Notes: generated from the sequence alone by a model not told the origin. Counted from the stretch's first letter, positions 33,587 to 44,101 are shown. The stretch: 64,000 nucleotides of DNA from Diaporthe sp. PMI_573 (GCA_021399435.1 JAJTUP010000141.1:38179-102178); one strand, 5' to 3'. Numbers and translations: made by a program.

Positions 33587-34053
33587 TGTTACGATCCTGA
33601 CAGAAATAGGACCAACGGTTGGTTCTGACCTGGAATAGTTCTACTCGGCCAGCAGAATAGGCCAGACGAAAGGCACGGTAGGTATAGTCCCGACGGCATG
33701 TGACCAAGGATTCCTTATGTAACGGGATTACTGGGATTACCAGGCCTTGGCAGTGAGCTCTAGTAAGCCAACACTATGGATTATTCCGGATTACCTGGAT
33801 TACCAGTGATCCAGTAGTGAGCCAAGTGAGCCAGCCTGAAGAGATGGACTATATAGAATACACTTATTACTAGTAGATAGCATTAGGATAGGACAGCTCT
33901 TTAGTAGTTAATCTAAGTATTTACCCTGAATAGCTTTTATTAGCTTTTGATTATTATTAGAAACCCTATTGCTTAATTAACCGCCTTGTTATGTATCTTG
34001 GACATAAACCCCGATCTACAATTTAGAGGACCCAGGAAACCTTGATCATTACA
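33587..34053 (+). repeat. 3' LTR of family A element (467 bp)
   Basis: Starts TGTTACGATCCTGACAG and ends GATCATTACA, preceded by the PPT. Same length as the 5' LTR; the differences between the pair are few and mostly C/T or G/A. Followed by the CCCTA target copy. Confidence 0.93.
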
Positions 34054-34436
34054 CCCTAGACTTGGCACTGGATTTTCTCTAAGTGCCCATGGGGCGTGCA
34101 AGCCGGCAGATGAGTTTGGTGGCCGTGAGTCGATTTTTTAGGCTATTTTAAGACCCTAACTTCATACCTCTACATTATCCTTATTTCTTACCCAAAAAGC
34201 ATGTAACCTAGTAGGTCTGAGAGCCGAATTTTCCAGCCTCCCTATCTGCGCACCAGAGCCAACCCACGCGTGCCTACAGGTAAGATAATGTCGGAGGGAC
34301 TGTGAGGAGGGCTGACAGAAGCCCACTTAAATTCAATACAAAGTTGTCCAAACCACTCTCAATCGTCCCAACTCGCCTCCAGGCACCCTGCTACAACCCT
34401 GCCACACACACATTGCTAAAGGCACTAACCTTCAGA

Positions 34437-34990
34437 ATACTAATAAGATTACCATTTGGGTAGAAGGCTATATGGATAGAAGCATATAATAAGACATAAC
34501 TAAATATGTATAATATAGAGGAAAACACGATTTTTAGAGGAATTAGAAGTACTGGCATAAAAGTAGAAAACAGTTAGTATAGATTTAGTAGCATAGAATC
34601 CAGGGGTACAGGATCTATAGATTAAGCTAGTACTAATCCCGCCGTGAGGCAGCAATAAGATAACAGTTAGTCTATAGCAGACCAACACTAGCTGGCAGAC
34701 CCTAGTTAATTGGTTGCCTGCTAGGTTGTCCCAACGGCTAGCCAAAGGGTCTATATACAGCAAATTAGTTAGCTAGATTAGTCAGTACTTCTAGCCAACA
34801 CTTAGGTAGGGGCTTCAGCACCTACTAAGGGTAGCTAGAAGCAATACACAACACTACTACCGAATTAAAGCTATTAAGTAGCTACTTCGGTAACCCCTTC
34901 AAGTAATTACTCGTTTACATACCTAACTAACAGTTTAAACACTTATTTAGATTAGTAGCTAAAACTAATAAATTATTAAGCTACTGCTTT
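34437..34990 (+). other. Degraded DNA between two family B LTRs
   Basis: Moderately RIP-mutated. A plus frame can be read through TAG codons for about 450 bp (Ser/Gln/Ala-rich, with LVACQVVPTASQR after reading TAG as Gln), and a minus frame of 87 codons overlaps it. It lies right after a family B LTR, so it could be internal family B sequence. No domain is recognisable. Confidence 0.35.
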
Positions 34991-35989
34991 TATTAAATAA
35001 AAACGCTTATATAGACGCTATATATAGAGAATTACCCTAGACTTAGCACTAGATTTCCTCTAAGTACCTATAAAGTATATATACTAATAGATAAGTTTAA
35101 TAGCTATAAGTTAATTTTTTAGGCTATTTTAAGATCCTAACTTTATATCTCTATATTATCCTTATTTCTTACCTAAAAAGTATATAACTTAGCTTATTAA
35201 ATAGTCTAAATTTTAAAGTTTATTTATATTTAGTTTAATTACTATTAGGGTTAGGGTTAGCTGGCTATTTAAAGCTAAAGATAGTAGATTTAAGGGCTAA
35301 ATTTTCTAGCCTTTTGTTAAAAACACCTAGATTAGGGGGCAGAGGGCTAAGGGTAGAGGGACATAGTAAGGCTGTAGTCAAGATATTCTTTAATACCTTA
35401 TAGAGAACAAATTCAAGGAAGGAGGAGGTAAGCTAGGTATAGGAGGGAAAAAGTTGATCTGACTGAAGAACTAGCTATCTATCTGAGAGGAAAAGGCTAG
35501 GTATATATATATAGAAGGTTTGGACCTTTGGAGAGGTATATTCCTCTGGCGGAGAGAATAATGACTTGAGAAAAACAGGGGCTAGAAAGAGAAATGGGAA
35601 AGGGTGGAAGGAATAACTCTGATAAGAAGATTCTGTTAAGCTAGGCTAGCTGGTTTCTCTACTTATATCTAGAGGCTTGCATAGATAGCCTATTTTTTCT
35701 GAAGGAGGCGGATAGGGGCTGAGGGAGGCTGGAAGGGCTTTGAAGGGGCTGAAGGAGGCTGAAGGGGTCTGGGGGTCTGAAGGAGGCTGTTTATAACACC
35801 TTTCTATCTATATATTAGAGCTAACCTATATATACCTATAGGTAAGATAATATTAGAAAGACTATAAGAAGGGCTAATAAAAGCCTGCTTAAATTTAATA
35901 TAAAGTTATCTAAACTATTTTTAAACATTCTAATAAGGCCTTTAAATACTTTATTACTACTTAACCTATTTAATCTACTAATTTTTAAA
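34991..35989 (+). mobile_element. Solo LTR of family B, strongly RIP-mutated, split by a family C solo LTR
   Basis: Starts TATTAAATAAAAACGC (from TGTTAAACGG...) and ends at 35989; total about 511 bp once the 35315-35798 insertion is removed. Flanked by GCTTT at 34986-34990 and 35990-35994, so it is a solo LTR with a 5-bp target duplication. It is far more RIP-mutated than the copies at 6421 and 16438, so it is an older insertion. Confidence 0.78.
35315..35798 (-). mobile_element. Solo LTR, family C (reverse orientation)
   Basis: On the minus strand it starts TGTTATAAACAGCC (at 35798) and ends GTGTTTTTAACA (at 35315). CCTTT flanks both sides (35310-35314 and 35799-35803). It is 484 bp against 513 bp for the LTRs of the complete family C element; the difference is one missing 30-bp unit of a Pro-codon-like CT-rich minisatellite. 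It shows almost no RIP although it sits in a heavily RIP-mutated LTR, so it arrived later. Confidence 0.9.
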
Positions 35990-35994
35990 GCTTT

Positions 35995-36139
35995 TTTTCA
36001 ATACTTTATTATATTTTTAAAATCTTTTATCTTTTTTATTAATTTTATTTAACTTCTTTTTAATACTATCTTTTTTCTATATATTTTATTATATTAACTA
36101 TTATTATACTATTTTAATAAAAATATTAAATAATTTCTT
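35995..36139. other. AT-rich RIP-degraded DNA
   Basis: No gene or recognisable repeat; target region of the intact pogo-type element (TA at 36140-36141). Confidence 0.5.
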
Positions 36140-36141
36140 TA

Positions 36142-36235
36142 ACGTGGTTGGACAGTCAGCCGCGCAGGACACATGCCCGCGCACTTTTGCTAACTCCGCC
36201 AACTTTAGCCAGCCCTGGTACCCACCTAGGGCAAA
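36142..36235 (+). repeat. Left terminal inverted repeat of pogo-type element
   Basis: Matches the reverse complement of about 38373-38466 with only a few differences, including the shared blocks ACGTGGTTGGACAGTCAGCC and AACTTTAGCCAGCCCTGG. It ends before a short AT-rich spacer and the subterminal palindrome. Confidence 0.85.
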
Positions 36236-36461
36236 GGAATTAATGAAAGTTGGCACCAATTGGTGCCAACTGATTTAAATTCCTTATTTCTAATCAATTT
36301 AGTCAATTTGGAGGCATGGTGGGGTTGCAGTGCTAGTCTGAAAACTTAAAGTTTTGGTGAGCGGGTTTGTTTTTGGTGCGAATCGCGTCCCCATTTTTCG
36401 CGTCAGTCTCGCATCACTCTACCTACTTAAATATTCAACACGCTAGAAATCAACATCCACA

Positions 36462-38144
36462 ATGCCAATCTACTCGAAAGAAGATAAAATCAAACTATCA
36501 CTTCAAGCAATCGAGAATTCTAAAAAAAACCAAAAGAAACCCTTGAGTAGACGTCAGGCTGCTCGGATCTTTCATATCCCTGAATCTACTCTACGTGACA
36601 GGATGAACAACCGACCCCGGCGTGAAGAATCACGCGTCGAGAAGCATAAACTTGACCCAATTGAAGAGCAAACACTTGTTCAATATATCATTGAGCAAGA
36701 TGCACGAGGATTCCCAATGCGACTTTCTGGTGTGGAAGATATGGCCAACCTCCTGCTGGCGTCGCGTGATGGCAAGCCTGTTGGCACCAGATGGGCACGA
36801 CGCTTTGTGGATGCACAACCAAGCTTGAAAACAAGATTCTCTCGGCCTTACGACTACCAGAGGGCCCTCTGCGAAGATCCTGAGGTCATTGGAAACTGGT
36901 TCCGACTACTTCGCAACATGATGGCCAAGTATGGGATCACAGATGACGATCTCTACAACTTCGACGAAACTGGCTTCATGATGGGCCAGATAACCTCAAC
37001 CCTGGTTGTTACACGCTCTGATCGGCATGGAAAGGCTAAATCTATACAGCCTGGAAACCGTGAATGGGCAACAGCTATTGAATGCATCAATGCAAAGGGC
37101 TGGTGTATCCCGCCATTCGTCATTGTCCAAGGCGCCTACCACCTTGCAAACTGGACCACAGAGTCGGGTTTTCCTGCCGATTGGGTAATCAAGCCTACTC
37201 CAAATGGATGGACGGATAACAAGACTGGTCTAGAATGGATTCAGCACTTTAATAAGCATACAATTAAGCGAACAATGGGCAAATACCGGATGCTCATCCT
37301 GGATGGACACGAGAGCCATGTATCAGCAGAGTTCGAACAGTACTGCAAGGAAAACAACATTATCCCTATTAGCATGCCACCACATTCATCTCATCTACTC
37401 CAGCCATTGGATGTTGCATTATTTTCGCTATTGAAGCGTGCATACGGCGATGAGATCAACCTCTTCATCCGGGCCTCCATCAACCACATCACCAAGTCCG
37501 AGTTCTTCATTGCGTTTAAGGCAGCCCACGACAAGGTCTTTACGGAAGAAAACATGAAAGCTGGGTTCAGAGGGGCTGGAATTTCTCCATGGGACCCAGA
37601 TTCTGTCATTTCCAAGCTGGATGTCCGCCTACAAACTCCAGTACAATCCCTCCCTGTGTCACCATCGAAATGGGAATCACAAACACCTTCCAATGCCCAC
37701 CAGACTGTCCAGCAATCAAGTTTTATCAAGGGCAAGATCTCAGCCCATCAGGGCAGCTCCCCTACACCAATTATCCAGGCAATTGAGAAGTTTACAAAGG
37801 GTGCACAAGCAATGGCGCATCAGATTACTCTTTTGAATGATCGGGTCCGTACCCTTGAGAAGGCTAATATTGGGCTCGCCAAGCGCCGGAGGGCCAAAAG
37901 AAGTCGGGTCCAGCTTGGAGGGGCACTTAGTATTGAGGAATCTCAGGTGATAATTGAAGAAAAACAAAAGGGGAAGCGGCCGGCTGGTGAAATGGCTGGT
38001 GGTGCTGAGGAGGCGGACCGCGGCGGACCGAGCAAACGACGATGTGGCAACTGCGGCGAGACTGGGCATAACGCAAGAACTTGTGAGAAAGATGCAGAAG
38101 AGTCTAGTCAGTCAGATTCAGAGTGTATAATAGTACATTCTTAA
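36462..38144 (+). CDS. Fot1/pogo-type transposase (DDE/CENP-B-like), intact
   Basis: 560 residues, no introns. Residues about 5-50 form a Psq-type helix-turn-helix (RRQAARIFHIPESTLRDR), about 60-130 a CENP-B/Tc5-type second DNA-binding helix-turn-helix (KPVGTRWARRF), and about 150-380 the RNase H-fold DDE_1 catalytic core. Catalytic acids are D168 (NFDETG), D281 (LILDGHESH) and D317 (LLQPLDV), i.e. a DD35D spacing as in Fot1. After a basic linker (RRRAKRSR, 475-482) the C-terminus has a CCHC zinc knuckle: C528, C531, H536, C541, then an acidic Ser-rich tail. It should excise and reinsert this element at TA sites in the nucleus. ATG at 36462 is the first in frame and corresponds to the start of the dead copy at 10621. 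Activity is inferred, not shown. Confidence 0.95.
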   Translation: MPIYSKEDKIKLSLQAIENSKKNQKKPLSRRQAARIFHIPESTLRDRMNNRPRREESRVEKHKLDPIEEQTLVQYIIEQDARGFPMRLSGVEDMANLLLASRDGKPVGTRWARRFVDAQPSLKTRFSRPYDYQRALCEDPEVIGNWFRLLRNMMAKYGITDDDLYNFDETGFMMGQITSTLVVTRSDRHGKAKSIQPGNREWATAIECINAKGWCIPPFVIVQGAYHLANWTTESGFPADWVIKPTPNGWTDNKTGLEWIQHFNKHTIKRTMGKYRMLILDGHESHVSAEFEQYCKENNIIPISMPPHSSHLLQPLDVALFSLLKRAYGDEINLFIRASINHITKSEFFIAFKAAHDKVFTEENMKAGFRGAGISPWDPDSVISKLDVRLQTPVQSLPVSPSKWESQTPSNAHQTVQQSSFIKGKISAHQGSSPTPIIQAIEKFTKGAQAMAHQITLLNDRVRTLEKANIGLAKRRRAKRSRVQLGGALSIEESQVIIEEKQKGKRPAGEMAGGAEEADRGGPSKRRCGNCGETGHNARTCEKDAEESSQSDSECIIVHS

Positions 38145-38372
38145 GCGGACCGCGTCGGACCGCCAAAATAGTTGATTTGGCTGGTGTAGATTGAGGTTGA
38201 TTCTGCATGGTTGAAATGCTCCATTTTGGTGGGGAAGCCGATTTTCCCACCAAAAGTCGGCCACTTTAGACTGGCACTGCAGCCACGCTAACGTCTCTAA
38301 ATTGACTAAGTCGATTGAAATTGAGCAATTGAGACCAGTTGGCACCAATTGGTGCCAACTTTTATTGATTCT

Positions 38373-38466
38373 ATTGCACTAGGTGGGTGCCAGGGCTGGC
38401 TAAAGTTGGCGGAGTTAGCAAAAGTGCGCGGGCATGTGTCCTGCGCGGCTGACTGTCCAACCACGT
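38373..38466 (-). repeat. Right terminal inverted repeat of pogo-type element
   Basis: Reverse-complement partner of 36142-36235. The outer block ending GTCCAACCACGT is followed directly by TA. Transposase is expected to bind within these repeats. Confidence 0.85.
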
Positions 38467-38468
38467 TA

Positions 38469-40170
38469 TATTAAATTATATATATATATATATATTCCTT
38501 TCCCTTCTAGGTATAAGGGTAAAAGACCTATAATTATGTGTTTTTAACTAATTTATATTCAACTATAATATTTCTACAACAAGGTTTCAAATGTTAAATC
38601 TTATCAAAAAAACGCTTTTTATCCCTAGCTACCCTCTTTTCTCTCTTTAACTTGTTGTTTTTAATCGTTATTTTAAAAGTAATAAGCTAGTCTATTTATT
38701 TAAAATAGTCCTTAAACTTCTCTAAGGTAGTAATAAATACATCAATCTATTTAGTTATACAAGGTCCCTTATTATCGCGCTCCTTTATCTTTGCAAACAA
38801 TGTCCTTATATTAGTACGGACTTACTCGTTATAGTCAAAGTCTATTTCTATGGCTATAGAGCTATCAGGTCTATATATCTAGATAATAAAATATAGTTAC
38901 CTTACCTAAGTCTTAGATATATACACTAGTTCAAGCTTGACTATTATCTCGGCTTTGTATAATAGGCTAAATAATTACTTTTATATAGTCTTATAGAATA
39001 AAATCATATCACTCGATTTTACTAGATAGATATATTTAAGTAGAGCTAGAACCTTTAAGGTAATAGCTACTTTTATTATTACCTATTTTAGCCAACTTAT
39101 ATTTAAAGGCCTAAGTTATATAGTAATAGTACTTTTATATAATACTTAATAACATTAGACTAGCTTGTAGCTTATAATAGCTTTAACCTTAATAGGCTAA
39201 CGGCTTGTTAATAGCATTAATATAAACAAACTAGGTACGGCCTAATACTATAGCTTTTAGTACAAAATAGCGGGTAGCTTTTAACTATAGACAGGTTTAT
39301 AGAAGATTACAAAGTTACTATAAAAAGTCCTATATAGTAAAAATTACTATTTTTTTAAAAATTATATCTTATCCTTTTAGAACACTAACTATAGTTTTTA
39401 GCTAAATAGAGGAACTTAAATAAATATAAATAGTTAATAGATAAATTAAAGTATAAAGGTTAATAATAAATACCTATATTAGTACTACCTTCAGTACCTA
39501 TAATAATATTTTTTAATATAAAAACCTTACTAAATATAATAATTTCTAGAAATAATTTTTATAAAATTAGAAAATTAAGCCTTATTTTCAAAATTAACTT
39601 TAAGGCAGCCTTAAATAGTTTTTTAAAAAAAGCTTTATTATAGCTAAAATAAAATAAAAAACTAAGTAAATATACTAAATTTCAGGCTACCTTAATATTT
39701 AAGTTATAGATTAATAGCCTAGCTAGCCTTATAGGAGAAAACTATAAGGCTTAATATAGTATTTATAGATAACTAAAAAGTACTTAAAAATTTAAAATCT
39801 AGATATTTTAGAAAAATAGCAGAATTAATAAAAGATTTAATCTAAAAACGTTTATCTCCTATATAGACTATATTTTCTTAGCTATTATCTATAAAGAAAA
39901 AATATAAGATAATTTAATATAAGTTAAATAAATTAAAAATAATATTTTATAGATTTTTTTATAGATTTTAAGAATATTTTAATAAAAGCTGATAAATAAT
40001 ATATCTAGAATAATAATTTATATATAGCTTAGCTTAAATATAAAATATTAAAAATTTTAAAAAGTAAGTTAATTACTATATCTTTACTTTTAATTTTTAA
40101 AAATTATATTAGAAATATATAATAAATAGTATAAAAGTTTAAATAAACTAATAAATTTTAAGGCCCTTTT
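38469..40170. other. RIP-degraded repeat DNA (first copy of a diverged duplicate)
   Basis: AT-rich with no open frame. A block from about 38505 to 39360 resembles 40780-41600: for example both contain the string ATAATAGCTTTAA followed by CTTAATAGG, then a run leading to TATAG-TTAGTA. CpG-containing words are kept while CpA is nearly absent. I cannot assign a family; coding potential, if any, may be on the minus strand. Confidence 0.45.
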
Positions 40171-40600
40171 TATAATAATTAAGGTTTCCTGGGTCCTCTA
40201 AACCATAGGTCAGGGTTTATATCCAAGATACATAACAAGGCGGTTAATTAAGCAATAGGGCTTCTAACAATAATCACAAGCTAATAAAAGCTATTCAGGA
40301 TAAATACTTAGATTAACTACTAAAAAGCTGTCCATACTATCTAGCTATCTAGTAATGAGTATATCCTTATATATCCATCTCTTCAGTAAGGCTCGCCGAG
40401 AGCGCTAGTCGCTCCTGTCGCTCCTTAGTATTGGATCGCTAAAATCAATTGTCGCTCCAATCGATCCATCTTATCTAATCAGCAATCACGTAACCATTGG
40501 CTTGGTCCCTTGTGCCATTCGTTTAGCCAATATACTGGCCTAGTGGGGTTATTCCTTCGCAGAACCAACCGTTGGTCCTATTTCTGTCAGGGTCGTGACA
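40171..40600 (-). mobile_element. Solo LTR, family A with a divergent U3 segment
   Basis: Plus strand begins TATAATAATTAAGG and ends CAGGGTCGTGACA, 430 bp, flanked by CTTTT on both sides (40166-40170, 40601-40605). Its ends match other family A LTRs, but the middle (about 40385-40560) is unrelated to them, is GC-rich and contains several TCGCTCC-like words. It is a different LTR subfamily or recombinant. Confidence 0.88.
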
Positions 40601-40605
40601 CTTTT

Positions 40606-41922
40606 AATTTAATAAAAAAATAAAGCTTTAGTCTATACTTTAATAATTAATAACTAATAGCTATTTTTTCTATAAAGAAGGTAATACCCTAATCTAGATT
40701 AACTATATAGAAAAAGAAAGATAATATAGAATTAATAAATAGATAATAAAGAGCTAAATTTCTTTTTAATATAAAATTAAAAGACCTATTATTATATTTT
40801 CTAACTAATTTTATTTAACTATATATATTCTACTATTATATATATTTAGAAGCCATTATACTAATTAGCGTAATAGATCTTATTAAGCTATTTACTTAGC
40901 CTATCTAATTTCTTTTACTTTATTAGCTTTTTGTTATTAATTTTTAATTTAATAGCTAAAAGGTTCTTAATTTATTAAAAATAAATCTTATAGATTCTTA
41001 GTATACTAATAAATATATCTATTTTTATTAATATTATTAATAGATTCTTATTATAGTACTTTAAAGGCTATTCTTGCTTTAAGGTAGACTTACTTATTAT
41101 AATTAAAGTTTATTTTTATAGTTATTTCTAGTAAAATTATTAAAATATATATTTATATCTATTTAAAGTAGTAAATTATAGTTAACTTATCTATTTATTT
41201 TAACTATAGCTATAAAAAATACTTAATAAGGTTTTAAATATATATACTAGGTTAACTTATATTATAGTAGTAATTATAATAGGCTAAATAAATTAATCTA
41301 AATTCTATACTAGTTTAGAATAAGGCAGCTTTTATAATTTATTTTAGAAAGGCCTAAATTATATAGTAAAGGCATTTTAACAATACTTAATAGTATCTAA
41401 CTAAAGCTTTTATCTTATAATAGCTTTAATCTTAATAGGTTAAGAGCTTATTAATAGTACTAGCATAAATAATAGTAGAGATTAGGTATAGCTTAATACT
41501 AAGACTTATAGTATAAAGTAGTAGTATTTAATAAAATATTAGTTTATAGAAATAGATTAAAAAGTTACTAATTAAAGTCTTGTATAATAAATCTTACTAT
41601 TATTATTAATAAGATATATTGTTTCTTGTCTTTATAAAATATTTATTACTATTCTAGCTTAGTAGAGAAACTTAAAGAATATAAATAGTCTATAAAGAGC
41701 TAAATAGATTACTAAAGAAAAAAGAAAGATATATTTTAAAAAGGGTCTATATAGATACTATAAAATATTAAAATACTTTATTAAAAAAATTTATATATAT
41801 TATTTTTTAATTTAAACTAATTTAAGGAAAACTTAACTTTATAATTTAGTTTAATTTAAATAGTTTAACTAAATTAGCTAATAAATAAGTAGAATATTTT
41901 AAATCTTTAGGCTTAGAAAAAA
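40606..41922. other. RIP-degraded repeat DNA (second copy of diverged duplicate)
   Basis: AT-rich, stops in all frames. About 40780-41600 is the partner of 38505-39360. No gene is supported. Confidence 0.45.
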
Positions 41923-42358
41923 TATAATAATTAAAGTTTTCTGGGTCCTCTAAACTAAAAGATTAGGTTTATATCTAAAATATATAATAAGGTAGTTAAT
42001 TAAGCAATATAATTTCTAATAATAATTATAAGCTAATAAAAGCTATTTAAGAGTAAATACTTAGATTAACTACTAAAAAGCTGTCTATACTATCTAGCTA
42101 TCTAGTAATAAATATATCTTTATATATCTATCTCTTTAGATTAGCTTATAAGGTTTAAAAATAATCCTTATAATCCAAGCTAGCTTAGTTGGCTTATCTA
42201 TAATCTAAATAATCCCAATAATTCTACTTACCTAATATATAGTTATATAACTGTATAAAATGCTTTTGTATCTTTTATCTAGCCTATTATGCTAGTCTAG
42301 TAAGGCCTTGCCTGAGTTAGAATTAATTATTAGTTCTATTTCTATTAGAGTTGTAATA
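41923..42358 (-). mobile_element. RIP-mutated LTR, family A
   Basis: Plus strand starts TATAATAATTAAAG and ends AGAGTTGTAATA, 436 bp. It follows the family A pattern (GTAATC-type repeats, then TTAGTTCTATTTCTATTAGAG near the end). The flanking 5-mers do not match, so target duplication is not shown; it could be a solo LTR whose flanks have mutated. Confidence 0.75.
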
Positions 42359-42561
42359 TTTATATTTATCTTTTTTCTACTATTAAAATAGAAGCCCTTA
42401 GAATACTACTTAAATAAGGCTTTTAAAGATCTAAAAAATCTTTAAAATTATATAAGAATTAAGGAGATGACTATATAATTAAATAGTAATAGTATAGTAA
42501 TAATAGTATTATTATTAGATTTTTCTAGTTACTTACTTACTTAAATATCTAGCTTATTTTC
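42359..42561. other. RIP-degraded DNA, nothing recognised
   Basis: Short AT-rich interval between a family A LTR and a family B LTR. Confidence 0.4.
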
Positions 42562-42825
42562 TATTAAACGGAAACACTTATATAAGCGCTATATATAGAG
42601 AGTTACTCTAGACTTAGCACTAGATTTTCTCTAAGTACCTATAGGGCGTATATACCAGTAGATAAGTTTAGTGGCCATAAGTTGATTTTTTAGGCTATTT
42701 TAAGACCCTAACTTTATATTTCTATATTATCCTTATTTCTTACCTAAAAGGTATATAACTTAGTTTATTAGATAGTCTAATTTTTAAAGTTTATCTATAT
42801 TTAGTTTAGTTATTATTAAGGTTAA
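42562..42825 (+). mobile_element. Family B LTR, left part only
   Basis: Begins TATTAAACGGAAACAC and matches the first about 264 bp of other family B LTRs, RIP-mutated. It is cut at 42825 by the insertion of a minus-strand family A element; the missing right part must lie beyond the right edge of the window. The presumed target copy is GTTAA (42821-42825). Confidence 0.75.
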
Positions 42826-43292
42826 TATAATGATCAAAGGTTCCTAGGTCCTCTAAACCATAGGTCAGGGTTTATGTCCAAGATACGTAACAAGATAGTT
42901 AATTAAGCAATGGGGTTTCTGATAATAATTATAAGCTAATGAAAGCTATTCAGGGTAAATACTTAGATTGACTGCTAAAGAGCTATCTATGCTATCTGGC
43001 TATCTAGTAATGAGTATATTCTTATATGTCCATCTCTTTAGGCTAGCTTATGAGGCTTAGAAGGTAATCCTTATGATCTTATACTAGGTTAATTGGCTTA
43101 GGACCTAATCTCCCTAATCCTGGATTAGTTGGCTTAGGACCTGATCTCCCTGATCCTGCTTAGGTAACCTGTAGGTACGTGACTTATACAGGATCCTGTT
43201 TACGCCATTCGTCTAGCCTACCAGGCTGGCTGAGTGGGTCTGGTTCTGAACTAGAACTAACCGTTAGTCCTATTTCTATCAGGGTCGTGACA
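42826..43292 (-). repeat. 3' LTR of minus family A element (467 bp)
   Basis: Plus strand starts TATAATGATCAAAGG and ends GGGTCGTGACA. The middle (about 43070-43230) carries repeated GGCTTAGGACCTGATCTCCC-like units, shared with the 47072 LTR but not with the 26284 LTR. Confidence 0.9.
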
Positions 43293-43438
43293 TTATCCCC
43301 CTCCTCTATCTTTCTTTATCCCTAAAGACCTTCGTTAGTGAGTTTCCCTATTCCTATTCTTTTCGTGTTTACGTATATTTTTCTATTACACCTCCCCTAC
43401 TATATATGTATATCTTACTTTTTCTCCATGCTAACGTT

Positions 43439-44101
43439 ATGTTAGGTTAAATCTAAAAGCCTATCTCGAGAAAGATAGAATAGCAACGAGCCCTTGCATT
43501 ACTGATTGTAATAGAGGGTGTTGTAAGTAATATACCTTACTTGTATTGTTTTAAGTATAACTTACCTTGTAAGTATCTTGAGGATTTAGGACGTTATAGC
43601 GAGTATATTAGTTAGGGTCTAACTACTTATAATAGAAATAATGTCTTGTCTACCTATGGGTATTTTTTTCTTATATGGTTTTTTCTTTCTCCTAGCTAAC
43701 CTTTTATAGTTACTAAGGTTATAAAAGAATAGAAACGTGTTGCTAAGGAGGTAGATAATATAAAGGAGGAGCTGTTTACCTTGTAAATGAAGCTATAGAC
43801 TACCCTGGGTCGTCTAGCGTACTTATGTAAGTAGTAGTGTTTCCTGAAGAATCGTGGTTCCAAGTTATTCCGTTAGGGTATGTAAGATCTAGACGAGGTA
43901 GATGCCAAGGAGGCTTGTGAAACCAAGCTTTAGGATATATAGGAGTAGGCTAATTAAGCCTTAGCTAATGTATCTTCCTAGGGGGCTGGTGATATATCTT
44001 CCTAGCTATCCCTTGGCTTAGATATTCTAGTAGCAGACTAGTCTGCTCTAATAGGTGGTGGAAGTCCTACAATACCTACTAGTAATTTATTAGATTCTTA
44101 A
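43439..44101 (+). pseudogene. Antisense extra gene of family A element (copy 3, 221 codons)
   Basis: One frame from ATG (43439) to TAA (44101), interrupted only by TAG/TAA codons of RIP type. N-terminus has KPISRKIE then QRALALLI, matching the other two copies. The middle is Cys-containing (LYCFKYNLPCKY), and the coiled coil contains GRLAYLCK, then FLKNRGSKLFR and DLDEVDAKEA. It is oriented opposite to pol, directly next to the 3' LTR. Length and motif order agree with copies at 17763 and 32860, which is strong evidence of a shared coding ancestor. Confidence 0.72.

Larger units (their letters stand above)
26284..34053 (+). mobile_element. Complete Ty3/gypsy (chromovirus-type) family A retrotransposon, 7770 bp
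   Basis: Two LTRs of exactly 467 bp (26284-26750, 33587-34053) with 5-bp target duplication CCCTA. Order: LTR, gag, protease/RT/RNase H/integrase, chromodomain, antisense extra gene, PPT (33571-33586, TGGAGGAGGGGAATAA), LTR. The 5' two thirds of the interior is RIP-mutated; the last ~1.4 kb (chromodomain, antisense gene, LTR) is nearly RIP-free. Best-preserved family A copy in the window. Confidence 0.95.
26235..34436 (+). mobile_element. Family B (copia) 3' LTR, split by a family A insertion
   Basis: The LTR begins TGTTAAACGG at 26235, is broken at 26283, and resumes at 34059 to end CCTTCAGA at 34436. The break is a family A element with CCCTA duplicated on both sides (26279-26283 and 34054-34058). 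Rejoined length is about 427 bp because this copy also lacks roughly 90 bp present in the 16438 copy (deletion point near 34209). It follows the copia RNase H end, so it is a 3' LTR. Confidence 0.8.
36142..38466 (+). mobile_element. Apparently intact Fot1/pogo-type DNA transposon (2325 bp)
   Basis: Terminal inverted repeats of roughly 90 bp start ACGTGGTTGGACAGTCAGCC on both strands and are nearly identical; TA flanks both ends (36140-36141, 38467-38468). Perfect 24-bp palindromes lie just inside each terminus (36248-36271 and 38337-38360). The single gene has an uninterrupted 560-codon frame. Base composition is normal and no RIP is seen, so this is a recent arrival in an old RIP-mutated landscape. 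A (TA)n tract follows at about 38476-38495. Confidence 0.95.

Noticed and set aside
35240..35262. TTAGGG-like telomere repeats
   Set aside because: The two TTAGGG words are part of the family B LTR, and the same position in other LTR copies has the same words; no array.
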